NCBI GenBank assembly: GCA_014656495.1
Contig: BNCN01000007.1
Span: 62,001-126,000, forward strand
Length of the DNA: 64,000 nt
Reading direction: 5' to 3'
From: Comamonas sp. KCTC 72670
Lineage (GTDB): Bacteria; Myxococcota; Myxococcia; Myxococcales; Myxococcaceae
The notes under the pieces are model-generated. The model had not been told where the DNA came from. It ran no database searches and saw nothing but the letters and a program-made list of their open reading frames with translations. Positions 1 through 8,796 of the stretch are shown one piece after another. Every line of letters begins with the position of its first letter. Positions within the stretch are counted from its first letter, which is position 1. A program made the translations under genes and the position numbers.

Positions 1-101
1 ATGACCTCCGGGCTCACGGGGAGCGTCCACTTGTTGCCCGAGGCCACCTGGTGGTTCCACGCCTCGCGGTTGTACTGCTGCAGCTTCGAATCAGTCGTCA
101 T
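1..101 (-). CDS. Class I SAM-dependent methyltransferase, N-terminal fragment (runs off the window)
   Basis: Only about 33 codons are inside the window. The ATG is the complement of 99-101 and lies inside the last codons of the SDR gene (11-nt overlap), so the two are probably co-transcribed. The visible N-terminus contains NREAWNHQVASGNKWTLPV. This resembles the opening of a group of class I methyltransferases that begin with an 'YNREAWD...GN.WT.PV' segment before the SAM-binding glycine motif. The SAM motif itself is outside the window, so the family call rests on the N-terminal signature only and the substrate cannot be inferred. Confidence 0.55.
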   Translation of the reverse strand, partial: MTTDSKLQQYNREAWNHQVASGNKWTLPVSPEV

Positions 102-867
102 GCAACACCCTTCCTTCCATGCCACCGGCCACCGTGACGACCTCACCCGTCACATGTCCGGAGATGCGGTCCGACGCGAGCGACACCACCATTCGCGCCA
201 CATCCACGGGCTCGGCCACCTTGCGCAGCGGCATCGTCCGCGTGACGCGCTCGACGAAGCCCGGCTGCGCCAGCTTGGCGCGGCTGCGGTCCACCGCCGT
301 CCAGCCCGGGCACACGACGTTGACGCGGCCCAGGGGCGCGATGCGGCCCAGCTCGTTCTTGAGGCTCTTGAGGAACCCGCTCGCCAGCGCGCCCTTGGCG
401 GCGGCGTAGTCGGCATGCCCGGCTTCACCCAAGAGCCCCGCGGTGGAGCTGATGATGACGATGTTGCCCGTCTTCGTGGTGGCCACGTGCCGGAGGAAGG
501 CGCGGCAGCACAGGAAGACGCTGTCCAGGTTCTCCGCCAGCGTGCGGCGCCAGCGCGTCAGCGACATCTCCCAGAGGGGCTCATCCGGGGCGGGCCAGAC
601 GCCCGCGTTGCACACCAGCACATCCAGCCGTCCCAGCGCGTCCACCGCGGCGGGGACGAGCGCGTCCACGTCTGACTCCACCGTCAGGTCCGCGCGCACC
701 GAGGCGCCGCCGACCTCGCGCGCCAGCGCCTGGGCCTTCTCGAGACTGGAGTGGTAGTGCACCGCGACCTTCGCGCCTTCTTCCGCGAAGGTGTGGACCA
801 GGGCGGTGCCGATGCCTCCAGCGCCGCCCGTGACCAGGACGCCTCTGCCTTGCAGCTCCGTGTCCAT
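91..867 (-). CDS. Short-chain dehydrogenase/reductase (SDR), FabG-like
   Basis: A 258-residue classical SDR, probably an NAD(P)(H)-dependent oxidoreductase acting on an alcohol or ketone. Visible signatures are the cofactor loop TGGAGGIG (residues 13-20), the NAG motif (about 87-89), the Ser in IISST (140-141), and Tyr154 and Lys158 in DYAAAKG, so the catalytic set is complete. The start chosen is the ATG that begins MDTELQGRGVLVTGG; the longer open frame upstream has no family similarity. It overlaps the methyltransferase start by 11 nt and diverges from the kinase-like gene at 1111. The substrate is not predictable; the methyltransferase partner hints at a small tailoring or catabolic unit. 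Confidence 0.85.
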   Translation of the reverse strand: MDTELQGRGVLVTGGAGGIGTALVHTFAEEGAKVAVHYHSSLEKAQALAREVGGASVRADLTVESDVDALVPAAVDALGRLDVLVCNAGVWPAPDEPLWEMSLTRWRRTLAENLDSVFLCCRAFLRHVATTKTGNIVIISSTAGLLGEAGHADYAAAKGALASGFLKSLKNELGRIAPLGRVNVVCPGWTAVDRSRAKLAQPGFVERVTRTMPLRKVAEPVDVARMVVSLASDRISGHVTGEVVTVAGGMEGRVLHDD

Positions 868-1110
868 CCGGGTGTTCTCCTCGGTCGTGCTTTCACGGGG
901 CCGCTCTTCGCGGAGTCCCGGGCACACCGGTGGCGTCCGGCGGCTCACGACGAGAAAAGGCCCCGACTCCTGACAAGAGCCCGTCCCCCGGCACGAAGGC
1001 CAGCGGAAAAATCCTGCCTGGCCCCCCCGCGGCGGAGCCCGCTTCCTCTCCAGGCCCGATTGGTGATTATCTACCACTAATCCTCTCAGGTTTACCTCCA
1101 GGAGCCACCC

Positions 1111-2280
1111 TTGGCCTCTCGACACCTCACGACCACCACCCGGGCCACCCCTTCCATCGTCACGTTCGAACGGCGGCATGTGCTCTTCTCGGTGGAGCAC
1201 ACGCGGTTCGAGTTCATCCGCACGCTGGAGCGCCGGGCCAACGGGGAGGAGCTGCTCCTGGCCCACCGTTACCAGCGGCACGGGCTGGCGGGCCTCGTCA
1301 TCATCAAGCGCGTGCGCAGCCCCGCGAGCTCCGCGCGCCGCCACCGGCTGGTGGAGGAAGTGCAACTGGCCTACCGCCTGCACCATCCCACCATCGCCCA
1401 GGTGCACTACTTCAAGATCCACCGGGGCAAGCCGTACATCATCATGGAGCACGTGGACGGCCCCTCACTGGAGACCGTCCTGGACCTGATGGCCATGCGC
1501 GGGAAACCGGTGTCCCTGGCCTTCGCGCTCCATGTCGCCGCGGAGCTGGCGGACGCCCTGCATCACGCCCACTCGCTCGAGGATGAGCAGGGCCGGTCCC
1601 TGGGGCTGATTCACCGCGACGTCAGCCCGCGAAACGTGCGCATCGCCCGGACGGGCGAGGTGAAGCTGACGCACTTTGGCGTGGCGTATTCGCACCTGAT
1701 TGGCAGGGAGGAGACCGCCGGGGCCTTGCTCAAGGGCGACGTGGCCTATGCCTCGCCGGAGTACCTCGCGGGCACGACGCTGACCTCCGCCTCGGACCTC
1801 TTCTCGCTGGGGCTGGTGCTGCTGGAGCTGGCCACGGGGCGGCACCTGTTCGCGGCCGCGGCCGATGCGCTGGAGCCCCCGCGCGCGAAGTCACGGGAGC
1901 TGCGACTGGAGGAGCCCCCTTCCCTGCCGCTCACCCAGATGCTGATGCTGCTGGAGGACCATGGCCCTCAGGACGTGGAGCGCGCCGCCGCGAGCCTGCC
2001 TCGCGAGGTGCGGGGCGTTCTTCAAGGCATGCTGCACAAGGACGTGTCGAAGCGTTTCGGCTCGGCGGGCGCGGTGTGCCTCGCGCTCCGGGAGTGCCTC
2101 GTCCAGGAAATCCGCCGCGCCGGCCACCCCTTCGGGCGGGCCGACATGGCCGATGAGCTGACGCGGCTCATCAGCGACGCCAGCGCGGTGCGCGATGAGG
2201 TCGAGCTGCTCGACGAGAGCCTCTTCCCCTCGGGCCTCGAAGCCCACGAGCTGGCTGGGCGCGGCCCCAAGAACACCTGA
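1111..2280 (+). CDS. Ser/Thr protein kinase-like protein, candidate pseudokinase (DFG replaced by HFG)
   Basis: A 389-residue soluble protein with a eukaryotic-like kinase fold. Visible are the beta-3 lysine in GLVIIKRV (Lys66), the hinge segment IIMEHVDGPS, the catalytic loop GLIHRDVSPRN (His168, Arg169, Asp170, Asn175) and a YASPEYL segment of the activation/P+1 region. Two things are odd. The glycine-rich loop is degenerate, with no GxGxxG. The metal-binding DFG reads KLTHFGVA, so the Mg-binding Asp is His188 (codon CAC; one base from GAC). The C-terminal third is leucine-rich with no membrane segment. The start is a TTG preceded by AGGAG six bases upstream; no ATG alternative lies near. 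It may be a scaffold or allosteric pseudokinase, or a kinase with weak unusual activity. Confidence 0.8.
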   Translation: MASRHLTTTTRATPSIVTFERRHVLFSVEHTRFEFIRTLERRANGEELLLAHRYQRHGLAGLVIIKRVRSPASSARRHRLVEEVQLAYRLHHPTIAQVHYFKIHRGKPYIIMEHVDGPSLETVLDLMAMRGKPVSLAFALHVAAELADALHHAHSLEDEQGRSLGLIHRDVSPRNVRIARTGEVKLTHFGVAYSHLIGREETAGALLKGDVAYASPEYLAGTTLTSASDLFSLGLVLLELATGRHLFAAAADALEPPRAKSRELRLEEPPSLPLTQMLMLLEDHGPQDVERAAASLPREVRGVLQGMLHKDVSKRFGSAGAVCLALRECLVQEIRRAGHPFGRADMADELTRLISDASAVRDEVELLDESLFPSGLEAHELAGRGPKNT

Positions 2281-2295
2281 GGCCCGCCCCCGACG

Positions 2296-2634
2296 CTAGC
2301 GAGACAAGGCGCTCGCCATCACCACTAGCGCCTTGAGCTTCTCTTCGTCCAGCCCCTCCGAGAGCGTCGCCAACCTCCGCAGCAGTGAAGACTGCTTCCT
2401 GGCGCCCGGACGGCCCTCCCGGGCGAGCCCCAGCAGCTCATCCGTGGAGGTGCGCAGCACCATGGCCACCTTCCGGAGCGTGGACACCCGAGGCAGCATC
2501 TTTCCTCGCTCCATCCGGCTGTAGACCATGGGGTGCATGTCCAGCAGCGCCGCCACTTCGACCTGCGTCAACCCCAGCCGCGCTCGCGCCTCGCGCACGG
2601 CCTTTCCAAAAGTCGCTCCCAGTTCTTCGTCCAT
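2296..2634 (-). CDS. XRE-family helix-turn-helix regulator
   Basis: A 112-residue protein with a Cro/C1-type HTH at about residues 8-67: KAVREARARLGLTQ, then VAALLDMHPMVYSRMERGK, then LRKVAMVLRTSTDELLGLA. The C-terminal 40 residues are charged and may dimerise. It converges on the kinase-like gene (15 bp between stops) and diverges from the membrane kinase at 2834 across a 200-bp spacer. It is therefore a candidate regulator of its own promoter and perhaps of the kinase gene; no operator was identified. It binds DNA by family; the target is unknown. Confidence 0.85.
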   Translation of the reverse strand: MDEELGATFGKAVREARARLGLTQVEVAALLDMHPMVYSRMERGKMLPRVSTLRKVAMVLRTSTDELLGLAREGRPGARKQSSLLRRLATLSEGLDEEKLKALVVMASALSR

Positions 2635-2833
2635 GGCTCGGCTGGGAGCCTAGCCCAAAGCCCAGTGGCCGCGGGTGGCATCACCTGGGCCTAAACCTCC
2701 TGGGTCCATTCGTGGGGAATCATTTTGACCTTCCCCGTCATCCACGGGGACGGCATCCTCCCGGCAGGGTCCTGCTCGCGGCGAGTGACATTTCAGGTGG
2801 GACCCGCCGGGCGGGAGGCTCCTGGGAGACGGC

Positions 2834-4675
2834 ATGGCGGAAGCGCAGAGGCGAGAAGCTTCGCCGGGGACACGCATCGCGGGCTTCACCCTGGGCAAGC
2901 GGCTGGGCAGCGGGGCGTGCGGGGACGTGTACCTCGCGACGCGTGACGGCGAGGAGGTCGCGCTCAAGCTCCAGGACCTCCACAAGATGGCGGGATGGCC
3001 GGAGCGCGAGTGCGCCATCCTCCTGCGGCTGCGCCACCCCAACGTCGTGGGCTTTCGCGCCTGCGGCAAATTCCCGGGCGAAGCGCCGCGGCTGTTCTAC
3101 CTCGCGATGGAGTGCGTTCGAGGACGGACGCTGCACCAGTGGGTGGACGAGGAGAATCCCAGCGCGCGACAGGCGGCACGGCTGCTGCGCGGCATGGCCC
3201 GGGGCCTGGAGGCCACGCACGCGGCGGGCGTCGTGCACCGCGACCTCAAGGAGTCCAACGTCATGGTGCGGGAGTCGGACGGGGAGCCCGTCCTGGTCGA
3301 CTTCGGCGTGGGTGACTTCGCGGGAGCGCCCCGCCTCACCCAGGGCGTCCTGCCTCCGGGCACCTTGAGATACCGCAGCCCGGAGGCGCTGGCGTTTCGC
3401 AGAGGCAGCAGCAGCTCCGCGGGCCCGAAGTACCGGTGTGGTCCCTCGGATGACGTCTACGCGCTGGGGGTCGTCCTCTACTGGATGCTCACCGGCCGGC
3501 CTCCCTTCCTGGACGTGGTCACCCCGTCCGAAGTCGAGGCCGTCATTTCCGAGACGCCTCGCGCTCCGCACGCAGTGAACCCGCGAGTGCCCGTGGCACT
3601 GAGCGAGCTGTGCCTGAGGCTGCTGGCCAAGGCTCCCGAAGCCCGAGGGAGCGCGGCGGCGCTGACGGTGGAGGTGGCGCAAGCACTCGCGGCCGCTGAC
3701 GCGACGTGGGACGCGCCCTTGTGCGAGTGGCGACAGGGTGCGGAGGCGCCCACGCTCGGCGACAGGTCCGAGGACGACGACGATGCCGCGCTGGTGATGT
3801 GGGTCGAGGCCGGTGACGCCCACTGGGCCGCTCCCAGGCGAGGGCCCCTGCCACGGAAGGCGCCACTCGAGTTGTGTGCCTCCGACGCCGCGCCGCCACG
3901 GGCGCCGGTGCGTGGACACGCTGCGCGGTGGGCCGCGCTGTTCGCGGGGCTGGCGTGCGCGGTGGGCATGTGGCTCTGGGCGGCGGCACACACACCTGAC
4001 GAGATGCCCCAGGTCATCCGGGAAGTGGCTTTGCCCGGTGGCCCGCCGGAAAGTGACCAGGCCGCGAACCTGCCCAGCCCTGGGTCCACCCTCGCGGCCG
4101 TCACCGCCGAGGTGGCGCCCCCGAAGAAGGAAGAGCTCCCCGTGAAGCAGATGCCCGACAGCGTGACGACTCCCCAGCAGCCCGCCTCCAGCGCGCGGGC
4201 CCTCAAGGCCGCGGCCCGGACAATGGTGGCCGTCGCCGCCTGCGCGGGATTGGGCTGCCCCAGCGGCCCGCAGGTGCGCACGGCACCTCCTGGAGAGCCG
4301 TGCCCGCCCGGTGCGGTGGAGGCCATGAGGAAGGCCGGAATCCGAATCGGAGACCGCACCGGCCTCATATTCGTAGACGCCAAGGACTTTGGAGAGCCGG
4401 TCCCCGTCCGGGAGGGCCGCGTCCAGGTCGAACTCAGCACAAACTTCGGTGCCCTCACTTCAGGGAAAGCCGTGGGCGAACTGATCTTCGCGGACCGCGT
4501 CTATGGCCGCTTCACCCAAGGCTACACCCGTGGAGGGGACTCCATCCCAGTCTGCCTGGAGATGGTCGAGCAGTATGGGGTGCGCGGCATTCGGCGAAAA
4601 GGCCGCGACCCGGGCCCTGGCACCGCCACGGTCAGCAACACCGCCGTGGTCTACGCCGTGAGTCGCTTCGAATAG
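2834..4675 (+). CDS. Membrane Ser/Thr protein kinase with C-terminal extracytoplasmic domain
   Basis: A 613-residue eukaryotic-like kinase with all catalytic motifs. These are the Gly loop LGSGACGDVY (about 24-33), VALK (Lys45), HRDLKESN (135-142), DFGVGDF (Asp156), GTLRYRSPEA for the activation/P+1 loop, and DVYALGVVLYWMLTGRPPF. A linker with an acidic run (EDDDD) leads to one hydrophobic segment at about 364-385. After it come a Pro-rich stretch and a domain of about 150 residues starting near a second hydrophobic AxxxVAVAACAGLGC segment that resembles a lipobox. The layout is cytoplasmic kinase, membrane anchor, and an envelope-side domain that could sense a ligand. The next gene encodes a DUF2381 protein, a neighbour pattern I associate with myxobacterial kinases. 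Substrate unknown. Confidence 0.87.
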   Translation: MAEAQRREASPGTRIAGFTLGKRLGSGACGDVYLATRDGEEVALKLQDLHKMAGWPERECAILLRLRHPNVVGFRACGKFPGEAPRLFYLAMECVRGRTLHQWVDEENPSARQAARLLRGMARGLEATHAAGVVHRDLKESNVMVRESDGEPVLVDFGVGDFAGAPRLTQGVLPPGTLRYRSPEALAFRRGSSSSAGPKYRCGPSDDVYALGVVLYWMLTGRPPFLDVVTPSEVEAVISETPRAPHAVNPRVPVALSELCLRLLAKAPEARGSAAALTVEVAQALAAADATWDAPLCEWRQGAEAPTLGDRSEDDDDAALVMWVEAGDAHWAAPRRGPLPRKAPLELCASDAAPPRAPVRGHAARWAALFAGLACAVGMWLWAAAHTPDEMPQVIREVALPGGPPESDQAANLPSPGSTLAAVTAEVAPPKKEELPVKQMPDSVTTPQQPASSARALKAAARTMVAVAACAGLGCPSGPQVRTAPPGEPCPPGAVEAMRKAGIRIGDRTGLIFVDAKDFGEPVPVREGRVQVELSTNFGALTSGKAVGELIFADRVYGRFTQGYTRGGDSIPVCLEMVEQYGVRGIRRKGRDPGPGTATVSNTAVVYAVSRFE

Positions 4676-4716
4676 GGGCCTCCACCATCGGCCCGTTCCA
4701 CATGACAGGGAAGTGA

Positions 4717-5628
4717 TTGTCCGTGTTCACGCCACTGCCCATCCTGATTGCCCTTGCCTTCGCGGCCCTGCCCGCGGAGCCCGCGTACGCTCAGCCCACC
4801 TCCTGCCGTGAGTCAACGGAACGCCCCATTGCGTTGGGCGATGCGTGGTGCGGCCAGCCGCCTGAAATCAGGGTTGGAGAAGGCGTCGTCACGGTGTTGC
4901 GCTTCGACACGCCCCTGGTACGCGCCGAGACGACCGGCCCAGGGCGCTTCCGCCGGGTCGTGGACGGCGAACTCCTCATCTTGGTGCCAGAGGAGCCCGT
5001 GGCTGACGAGTCCCGCGCCACGCTCACGGCGTACTTCGCGGACGGAGCAGTCCCTACCCAAGCCACGCTCCAACTCGTCGTGGCGACGCCCGCACGTGCG
5101 GAGCGACAAGTGGAGATCTTCCGCCGAGCGCGCACTGCGGCCTCGCTCCAACGGGAACTGCGCGAGACGCAGCGGACGCTTCAGGAACTGCGTGAGGAGA
5201 ATGCGCGGCTGCACGCGGCGCAGGCGCGCCCTGGTGGCTTGATGGGGCTGTGGGTGAGTGGAGTCATGAGCGGCGCTGGCGTCGCCACACGAGAGCTTCT
5301 GGACGTCCGGAGACACGCGAGGAACAGTCTGGTGCTTCGAACCGGGATGACCTTCCGGGCCCGGAGCATGTTGGTGGTCGTGGGCCTGAAGAACCCGCTG
5401 GGCGCGAAGCCCTGGCAGGCCACCGGTGCGGCACTGGTCGGACCCGACGGCGCGGGATTGAAAGTCGCGCAGGTGTGGGCGCCCGCCGTCCTCAACCCCG
5501 GCGACGAAATGGACATCCTGGTGGAGACCGAGCCCGTGGAAGACGCACCACGTGGCCCCTTCACCCTGACGCTGTGGGGAGAGGACGGCAAGCGCCCCAT
5601 CATCCTCGGCAACATCGAGTTCCCGTAA
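4717..5628 (+). CDS. DUF2381 family exported protein (myxobacterial paralogous family)
   Basis: About 303 residues. An N-terminal signal peptide (LPILIALAFAALPAEPAYAQ) is followed by a Cys-containing beta-rich region, a coiled-coil segment (RRARTAASLQRELRETQRTL onward) and a C-terminal beta domain ending in TLWGEDGKRPIILGNIEFP. This pattern matches the myxobacterial DUF2381 family, whose genes are multicopy and often follow Ser/Thr kinase genes. Function unknown; probably periplasmic or envelope-associated. Start: the frame opens with TTG at 4717, but GTG at 4723 is better placed after the CAGGGAAG Shine-Dalgarno at about 4706-4713. It lies 41 bp after the kinase and is probably co-transcribed with it. 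Confidence 0.75.
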   Translation: MSVFTPLPILIALAFAALPAEPAYAQPTSCRESTERPIALGDAWCGQPPEIRVGEGVVTVLRFDTPLVRAETTGPGRFRRVVDGELLILVPEEPVADESRATLTAYFADGAVPTQATLQLVVATPARAERQVEIFRRARTAASLQRELRETQRTLQELREENARLHAAQARPGGLMGLWVSGVMSGAGVATRELLDVRRHARNSLVLRTGMTFRARSMLVVVGLKNPLGAKPWQATGAALVGPDGAGLKVAQVWAPAVLNPGDEMDILVETEPVEDAPRGPFTLTLWGEDGKRPIILGNIEFP

Positions 5629-5831
5629 GCAAACGGGGCGTCGAGGCGCCGCACTCCGGTGCTGGTGTCCGCGGGATAAGGCAGGGCCAGCAGTCTCCCT
5701 GACCCGAGCTTCTTCAACCACCGAACTCACCGTTCCCGGCTGGGCCGCCCTGCACACCCAACTGCCAAATATGACCTGTCTCACTCACGATGACAGCGAG
5801 AGAGCACTAATGCATACTCAGCCTGCTTATC

Positions 5832-6260
5832 ATGCAAAAATGGAACAAAACACATTGCCTGTCATGCATCCTGCTCGTCGCGTCGTTGGGGTGCTCCAGC
5901 AGTGCAACTGGCAAAGCGAGCCGCCGCGACGCCTACGCTCTGGCAACCTGCACTGACACGGTGTCGTGCTGCATTCAGCGCAACCCGGGTATGCCTGAAA
6001 TGTGCGGCCTCACTGCGAGTGAAGCCGCTTCGCACATGGCAGGCGTCAAGATGGCCGTGGAGGCAGCCGAAGGCGCACCTGCGGAATGGGACGACTCCCA
6101 CAACGAGGCACTGCCCGAATGGAAACGCCGCTGCATTCGGGACTATGCCGCATGCAAGGACGGTGGATGGAAGGGCCCATGTTACGATTGCCTTCGCTAC
6201 TGCGAAGGCCAGCAGGAATGGCCTACAGACCAGTGCTTCCCCTCCAAGAAGAGGAAATAG
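5832..6260 (+). CDS. Cys-rich exported (possible lipoprotein) protein, cassette copy 1
   Basis: A 142-residue protein with a hydrophobic N-terminus ending in LVASLGCSSS, a lipobox-like site with a non-canonical Ser at -3. The mature part is Cys-rich (TCTDTVSCCIQRNPG, then MCGLTASEAASHMAGVKMA, HNEALPEWKRRCI and CYDCLRYCEGQQEWP). Its paralogue at 11834-12268 keeps every one of these Cys positions, so disulfides in the envelope are likely. The DUSAM gene starts 2 bp after the stop, with its ribosome-binding site inside the Lys-rich 3' end, so the two are translationally linked. The upstream 200 bp is locally AT-rich and may hold the promoter. I do not know its function. The Cys-rich C-terminus is reminiscent of C-terminal modules of polymorphic exported proteins, so a toxin or effector role is possible but unproven. 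Confidence 0.7.
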   Translation: MQKWNKTHCLSCILLVASLGCSSSATGKASRRDAYALATCTDTVSCCIQRNPGMPEMCGLTASEAASHMAGVKMAVEAAEGAPAEWDDSHNEALPEWKRRCIRDYAACKDGGWKGPCYDCLRYCEGQQEWPTDQCFPSKKRK

Positions 6261-6262
6261 TC

Positions 6263-6640
6263 ATGTCCGATGACCTTGATTGGACACCGGTGCGAGCGCT
6301 CGCACGTCGCATTCGCGAGGGCGAGCACCTGACGCTCACGAACGACGTGCGGGGTCTTCTGGAGCGGACTGCATCCGAAGTCGGCATCAGCCAGACTGAC
6401 GCAGCGCCCGCCCTCGCGGGTGTCGAAACAGCCGAAGCTCTCCTGCTGGAATGCGCCAAGCGCATCAAGGAAGGCTCAGACAGGCTCATGGACGCGCTCT
6501 ATCGGGCGAAGCGCTACCGCCTGGCCGGAGACTTCGACAATGCCCGGCAGGAAATGCGCGATGTGCTCGCTGTCGAAGTAGTTCCTCACTACCGCGAAAT
6601 CGCCGAAAGCCAACTTGAAGACATGGCCGACGAGCCGTAA
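6263..6640 (+). CDS. DUSAM domain protein, cassette copy 1
   Basis: A 125-residue all-helical soluble protein with no signal peptide. It matches the myxobacterial DUSAM domain: DWTPVRALARRI near the N-terminus, RGLLERTASEVGIS, RIKEGSDRLMDAL, AGDFDNARQEMRDVLAVEVVP, and a C-terminal acidic tail ending DEP. It immediately follows the Cys-rich exported protein. The same order recurs at 12268-11445 on the other strand, so the pairing is likely functional. The solitary copy at 10802-11182 is nearly identical over its last 40 codons. DUSAM has no established function; as the cytoplasmic partner of an exported Cys-rich protein, an immunity or adaptor role is a hypothesis only. Confidence 0.8.
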   Translation: MSDDLDWTPVRALARRIREGEHLTLTNDVRGLLERTASEVGISQTDAAPALAGVETAEALLLECAKRIKEGSDRLMDALYRAKRYRLAGDFDNARQEMRDVLAVEVVPHYREIAESQLEDMADEP

Positions 6641-6679
6641 TAACCGGAGGCGCGGCATCACTCACGCCCTCGTTGTCTT

Positions 6680-7044
6680 TCAAGAGTCGTCGTCCACTGC
6701 TCGAAGATAGGTGTTCAGGATGTTCACGTGTGGGGCACCACTTCAACTGCCAGAACATCGTAGAGAAGTTGGCGAGTGACATCTACGTCGCCAGCATCGC
6801 GACGGCGGTCCACGTCAACCAACTTTCGGGACAGGCGACGCGCCCCATTGGTGATTCGGGACGCAATCTCCCTCACGAGGACGGCTGCGCTTTCGTCGTC
6901 CTGGAGAGCCCCTGTCGCCTCGCCCTGTGGAATTCCTACGTCGTCCGCGGTGGCATCAATGAGCGCGCGCGTTTCGGGAGTGCGAAAGGGTTGAACCGGG
7001 TCGGAGAGGCTGCGGCTTCCCGTCTGGCACTCCGCCGCTGTCAT
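6680..7044 (-). pseudogene. Frameshifted DUSAM gene
   Basis: The frame from 7044 encodes a recognisable DUSAM domain (SLSDPVQPF, RALIDATADDVGI, EIASRITNGARRLSR, RRRDAGDVDVTRQLLYDVLAVEVVPH) but stops at a TGA just after VVPH near 6724. Moving to the next frame restores the family's C-terminus (VNILNTYLRAVDDDS) and a stop at 6680-6682. A single missing T in what should be a TAC codon explains this, since intact copies have VVPHY at that point. The N-terminus (MTAAECQTGSR) also lacks the usual W..(I/V)R.LAR segment, so there may be a second small deletion. It is convergent with the DUSAM gene at 6263 and diverges from the patatin gene. Confidence 0.7.
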
Positions 7045-7108
7045 CCTCGCGACGCAACTGTCCTATGCTGAACGGTGTCATCCTCGCGGCGCAACAGGAC
7101 CCTCCCAC

Positions 7109-8701
7109 ATGAGCCCAGAACCCACGCCTCCCGGTCCGCTCGGACCGCTCGCCTTGTCTCTGTCAGGGGGTGGCTACCGCGCGGCGGCCTTCCACCTGGG
7201 GGCGCTGCGCCTCCTGGACACCGTGGGGCTGCTCCCCGACGTGGTCGGGCTGTCCACCGTGTCCGGCGGCACGCTCACGGGTCTGGCCTGGGTGACGAGC
7301 CAGTTGGAAGGCACGTCGTTCCGCGAGTTCCATGCCGGCTACTCCGGCTATCTCCAGCGCACCAACGTCATCGCCGAGGCCCTCACCGGACTCACGTCGA
7401 ACCGCGACCACGGCAGCCACGCGTGGGCCAGCCTCATCCGCTCCGCCGCGGACATCTACGCGCGGCCCGACTTCCTGGGCGACCGGCGACTGGGCGCGGT
7501 CCTGGACTCGGACCGCGTGCAGTTGAAGGAGGCCATCTTCAACACCACGGAGTTCCACACCGGCCTGGACTTCCGCTTCCGCCGCAGCGACAGGCCCGGC
7601 GCGCTGCTGGGCAACAACGGCTACCGGGTGCCCCGCTCCGTGGGCCAGCACGTGCGGCTGGCGGACATCGCCGCCGCGTCGTCCTGCTTCCCCGGCGGCT
7701 TCGAACCCCTCGTCTTCCCCCAGCAGTTCCACTGGCCCCAGGACTACCCGCTCGAGACGGCGAAGCAGGAGCTGGGTCCGAAGTTCGAGGGCGGGCTGCC
7801 CCTGATGGATGGCGGCATCTATGACAACCAGGGCATCGACAGCCTGATGCTGGCGTATGGCGCGTCCGAACCGCCGCCCACGTTGATCATCTCCGACGTG
7901 AGCACCCAGAGCCCGCGCATGTACGACGTCCCGGAGAACCCCACCAAGCGAGGCTGGGTGACGCTCGATGGCGTCTCCTGGATGGCCTATGGCCTGTTCG
8001 CGCTGACGGTGGCCTCCGCCGCCATCCTCGCGTGGCGCGGCTTCGAGGCCGCGAGCCAGGGTGACTGGTCCCCGAGCGATTACTTCCTGTATCTGATTCC
8101 CAGCCTGATGAGCGCGGCGGCGGCCACCGCGCTGGTCTGGGCGCGCGCGCGGCTCAACGACGTCATGGCGCTCCTCAAGCGGCAGATGGACCTGGACGTC
8201 TGGCCCTCGTTCAAGAAGCTCACGGTGTTGGAGTTCGCGCAGATGCTCGTCCTGCGCACCACGTCGATGCTGGCGATGACGTCGCAGGTGTTCATGAAGC
8301 GCGTGCGCGGCCTCGTCTTCGGTCAGCTGTACCAGGACCGCCGCTTCAAGGACCGGCGCGTGTCCAACCTCATCACCGCGCTCACCGTGGACCGCCCCCA
8401 CCTGTTCGCGAGGCACCCGTGGCTCAAGCCCGGCCCGCACCTGGTCTCGCTGGGCACCCAGGCGTGCCAGATGCCCACCACGCTCTGGTTCACGCAGGCC
8501 AGTCAATTCACCGCCGTGGAGTCCGCCGGCGCGGCCACCCTCTGCTTCGTGCTGCTGCGCCACCTCATCGACCACCACACCGGCCAGTTCGAGGCCCCGG
8601 GCCAGCCCCTCAATCCACTCTATGAGCGGCTGCGCCAGGAATGGGCCGTGCTCAACCCGCAGCGCCCCCAGCCCCAGGTCCAACAACCTGTGGCCGCCTG
8701 A
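7109..8701 (+). CDS. Patatin-like phospholipase with internal membrane segments
   Basis: A 530-residue protein. The patatin fold is marked by the oxyanion loop SGGGYRAAAFHLG (19-31), the nucleophile segment STVSGGTLTG (Ser52, in the TVSGG variant of the GxSxG elbow) and the dyad Asp in PLMDGGIYDNQG (Asp234). Two hydrophobic stretches (about 290-309 and 326-345) interrupt the C-terminal half and suggest a hairpin membrane anchor. No signal peptide is present, so the catalytic part probably faces the cytoplasm, hydrolysing membrane lipid acyl esters. The ATG follows AGGA nine bases upstream. It sits inside the DUSAM-rich patch with no clear operon partner; a role in membrane damage or remodelling is inference. 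Confidence 0.85.
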   Translation: MSPEPTPPGPLGPLALSLSGGGYRAAAFHLGALRLLDTVGLLPDVVGLSTVSGGTLTGLAWVTSQLEGTSFREFHAGYSGYLQRTNVIAEALTGLTSNRDHGSHAWASLIRSAADIYARPDFLGDRRLGAVLDSDRVQLKEAIFNTTEFHTGLDFRFRRSDRPGALLGNNGYRVPRSVGQHVRLADIAAASSCFPGGFEPLVFPQQFHWPQDYPLETAKQELGPKFEGGLPLMDGGIYDNQGIDSLMLAYGASEPPPTLIISDVSTQSPRMYDVPENPTKRGWVTLDGVSWMAYGLFALTVASAAILAWRGFEAASQGDWSPSDYFLYLIPSLMSAAAATALVWARARLNDVMALLKRQMDLDVWPSFKKLTVLEFAQMLVLRTTSMLAMTSQVFMKRVRGLVFGQLYQDRRFKDRRVSNLITALTVDRPHLFARHPWLKPGPHLVSLGTQACQMPTTLWFTQASQFTAVESAGAATLCFVLLRHLIDHHTGQFEAPGQPLNPLYERLRQEWAVLNPQRPQPQVQQPVAA

Positions 8702-8796
8702 AGGCCGGGGCGCGAGCCACGAGCGCGCCCTGGCAGCGCCTCATCATCCGCACGGGCGGCATCAGCCCCCCTGGCCCGGCCCCTCCGACCGGCGCA

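Noticed and set aside
1111-1452. The SDR frame extended upstream to 1452
   Set aside because: The extra residues lie antisense to the kinase-like gene and before the SDR cofactor motif; the ATG at 867 fits family length.
5832-6260. Naming the Cys-rich proteins SitA-type swarm-inhibition toxins
   Set aside because: They share only a lipoprotein-like N-terminus and a small downstream partner with that system. I see no sequence motif that ties them to it, and the lipobox is non-canonical.
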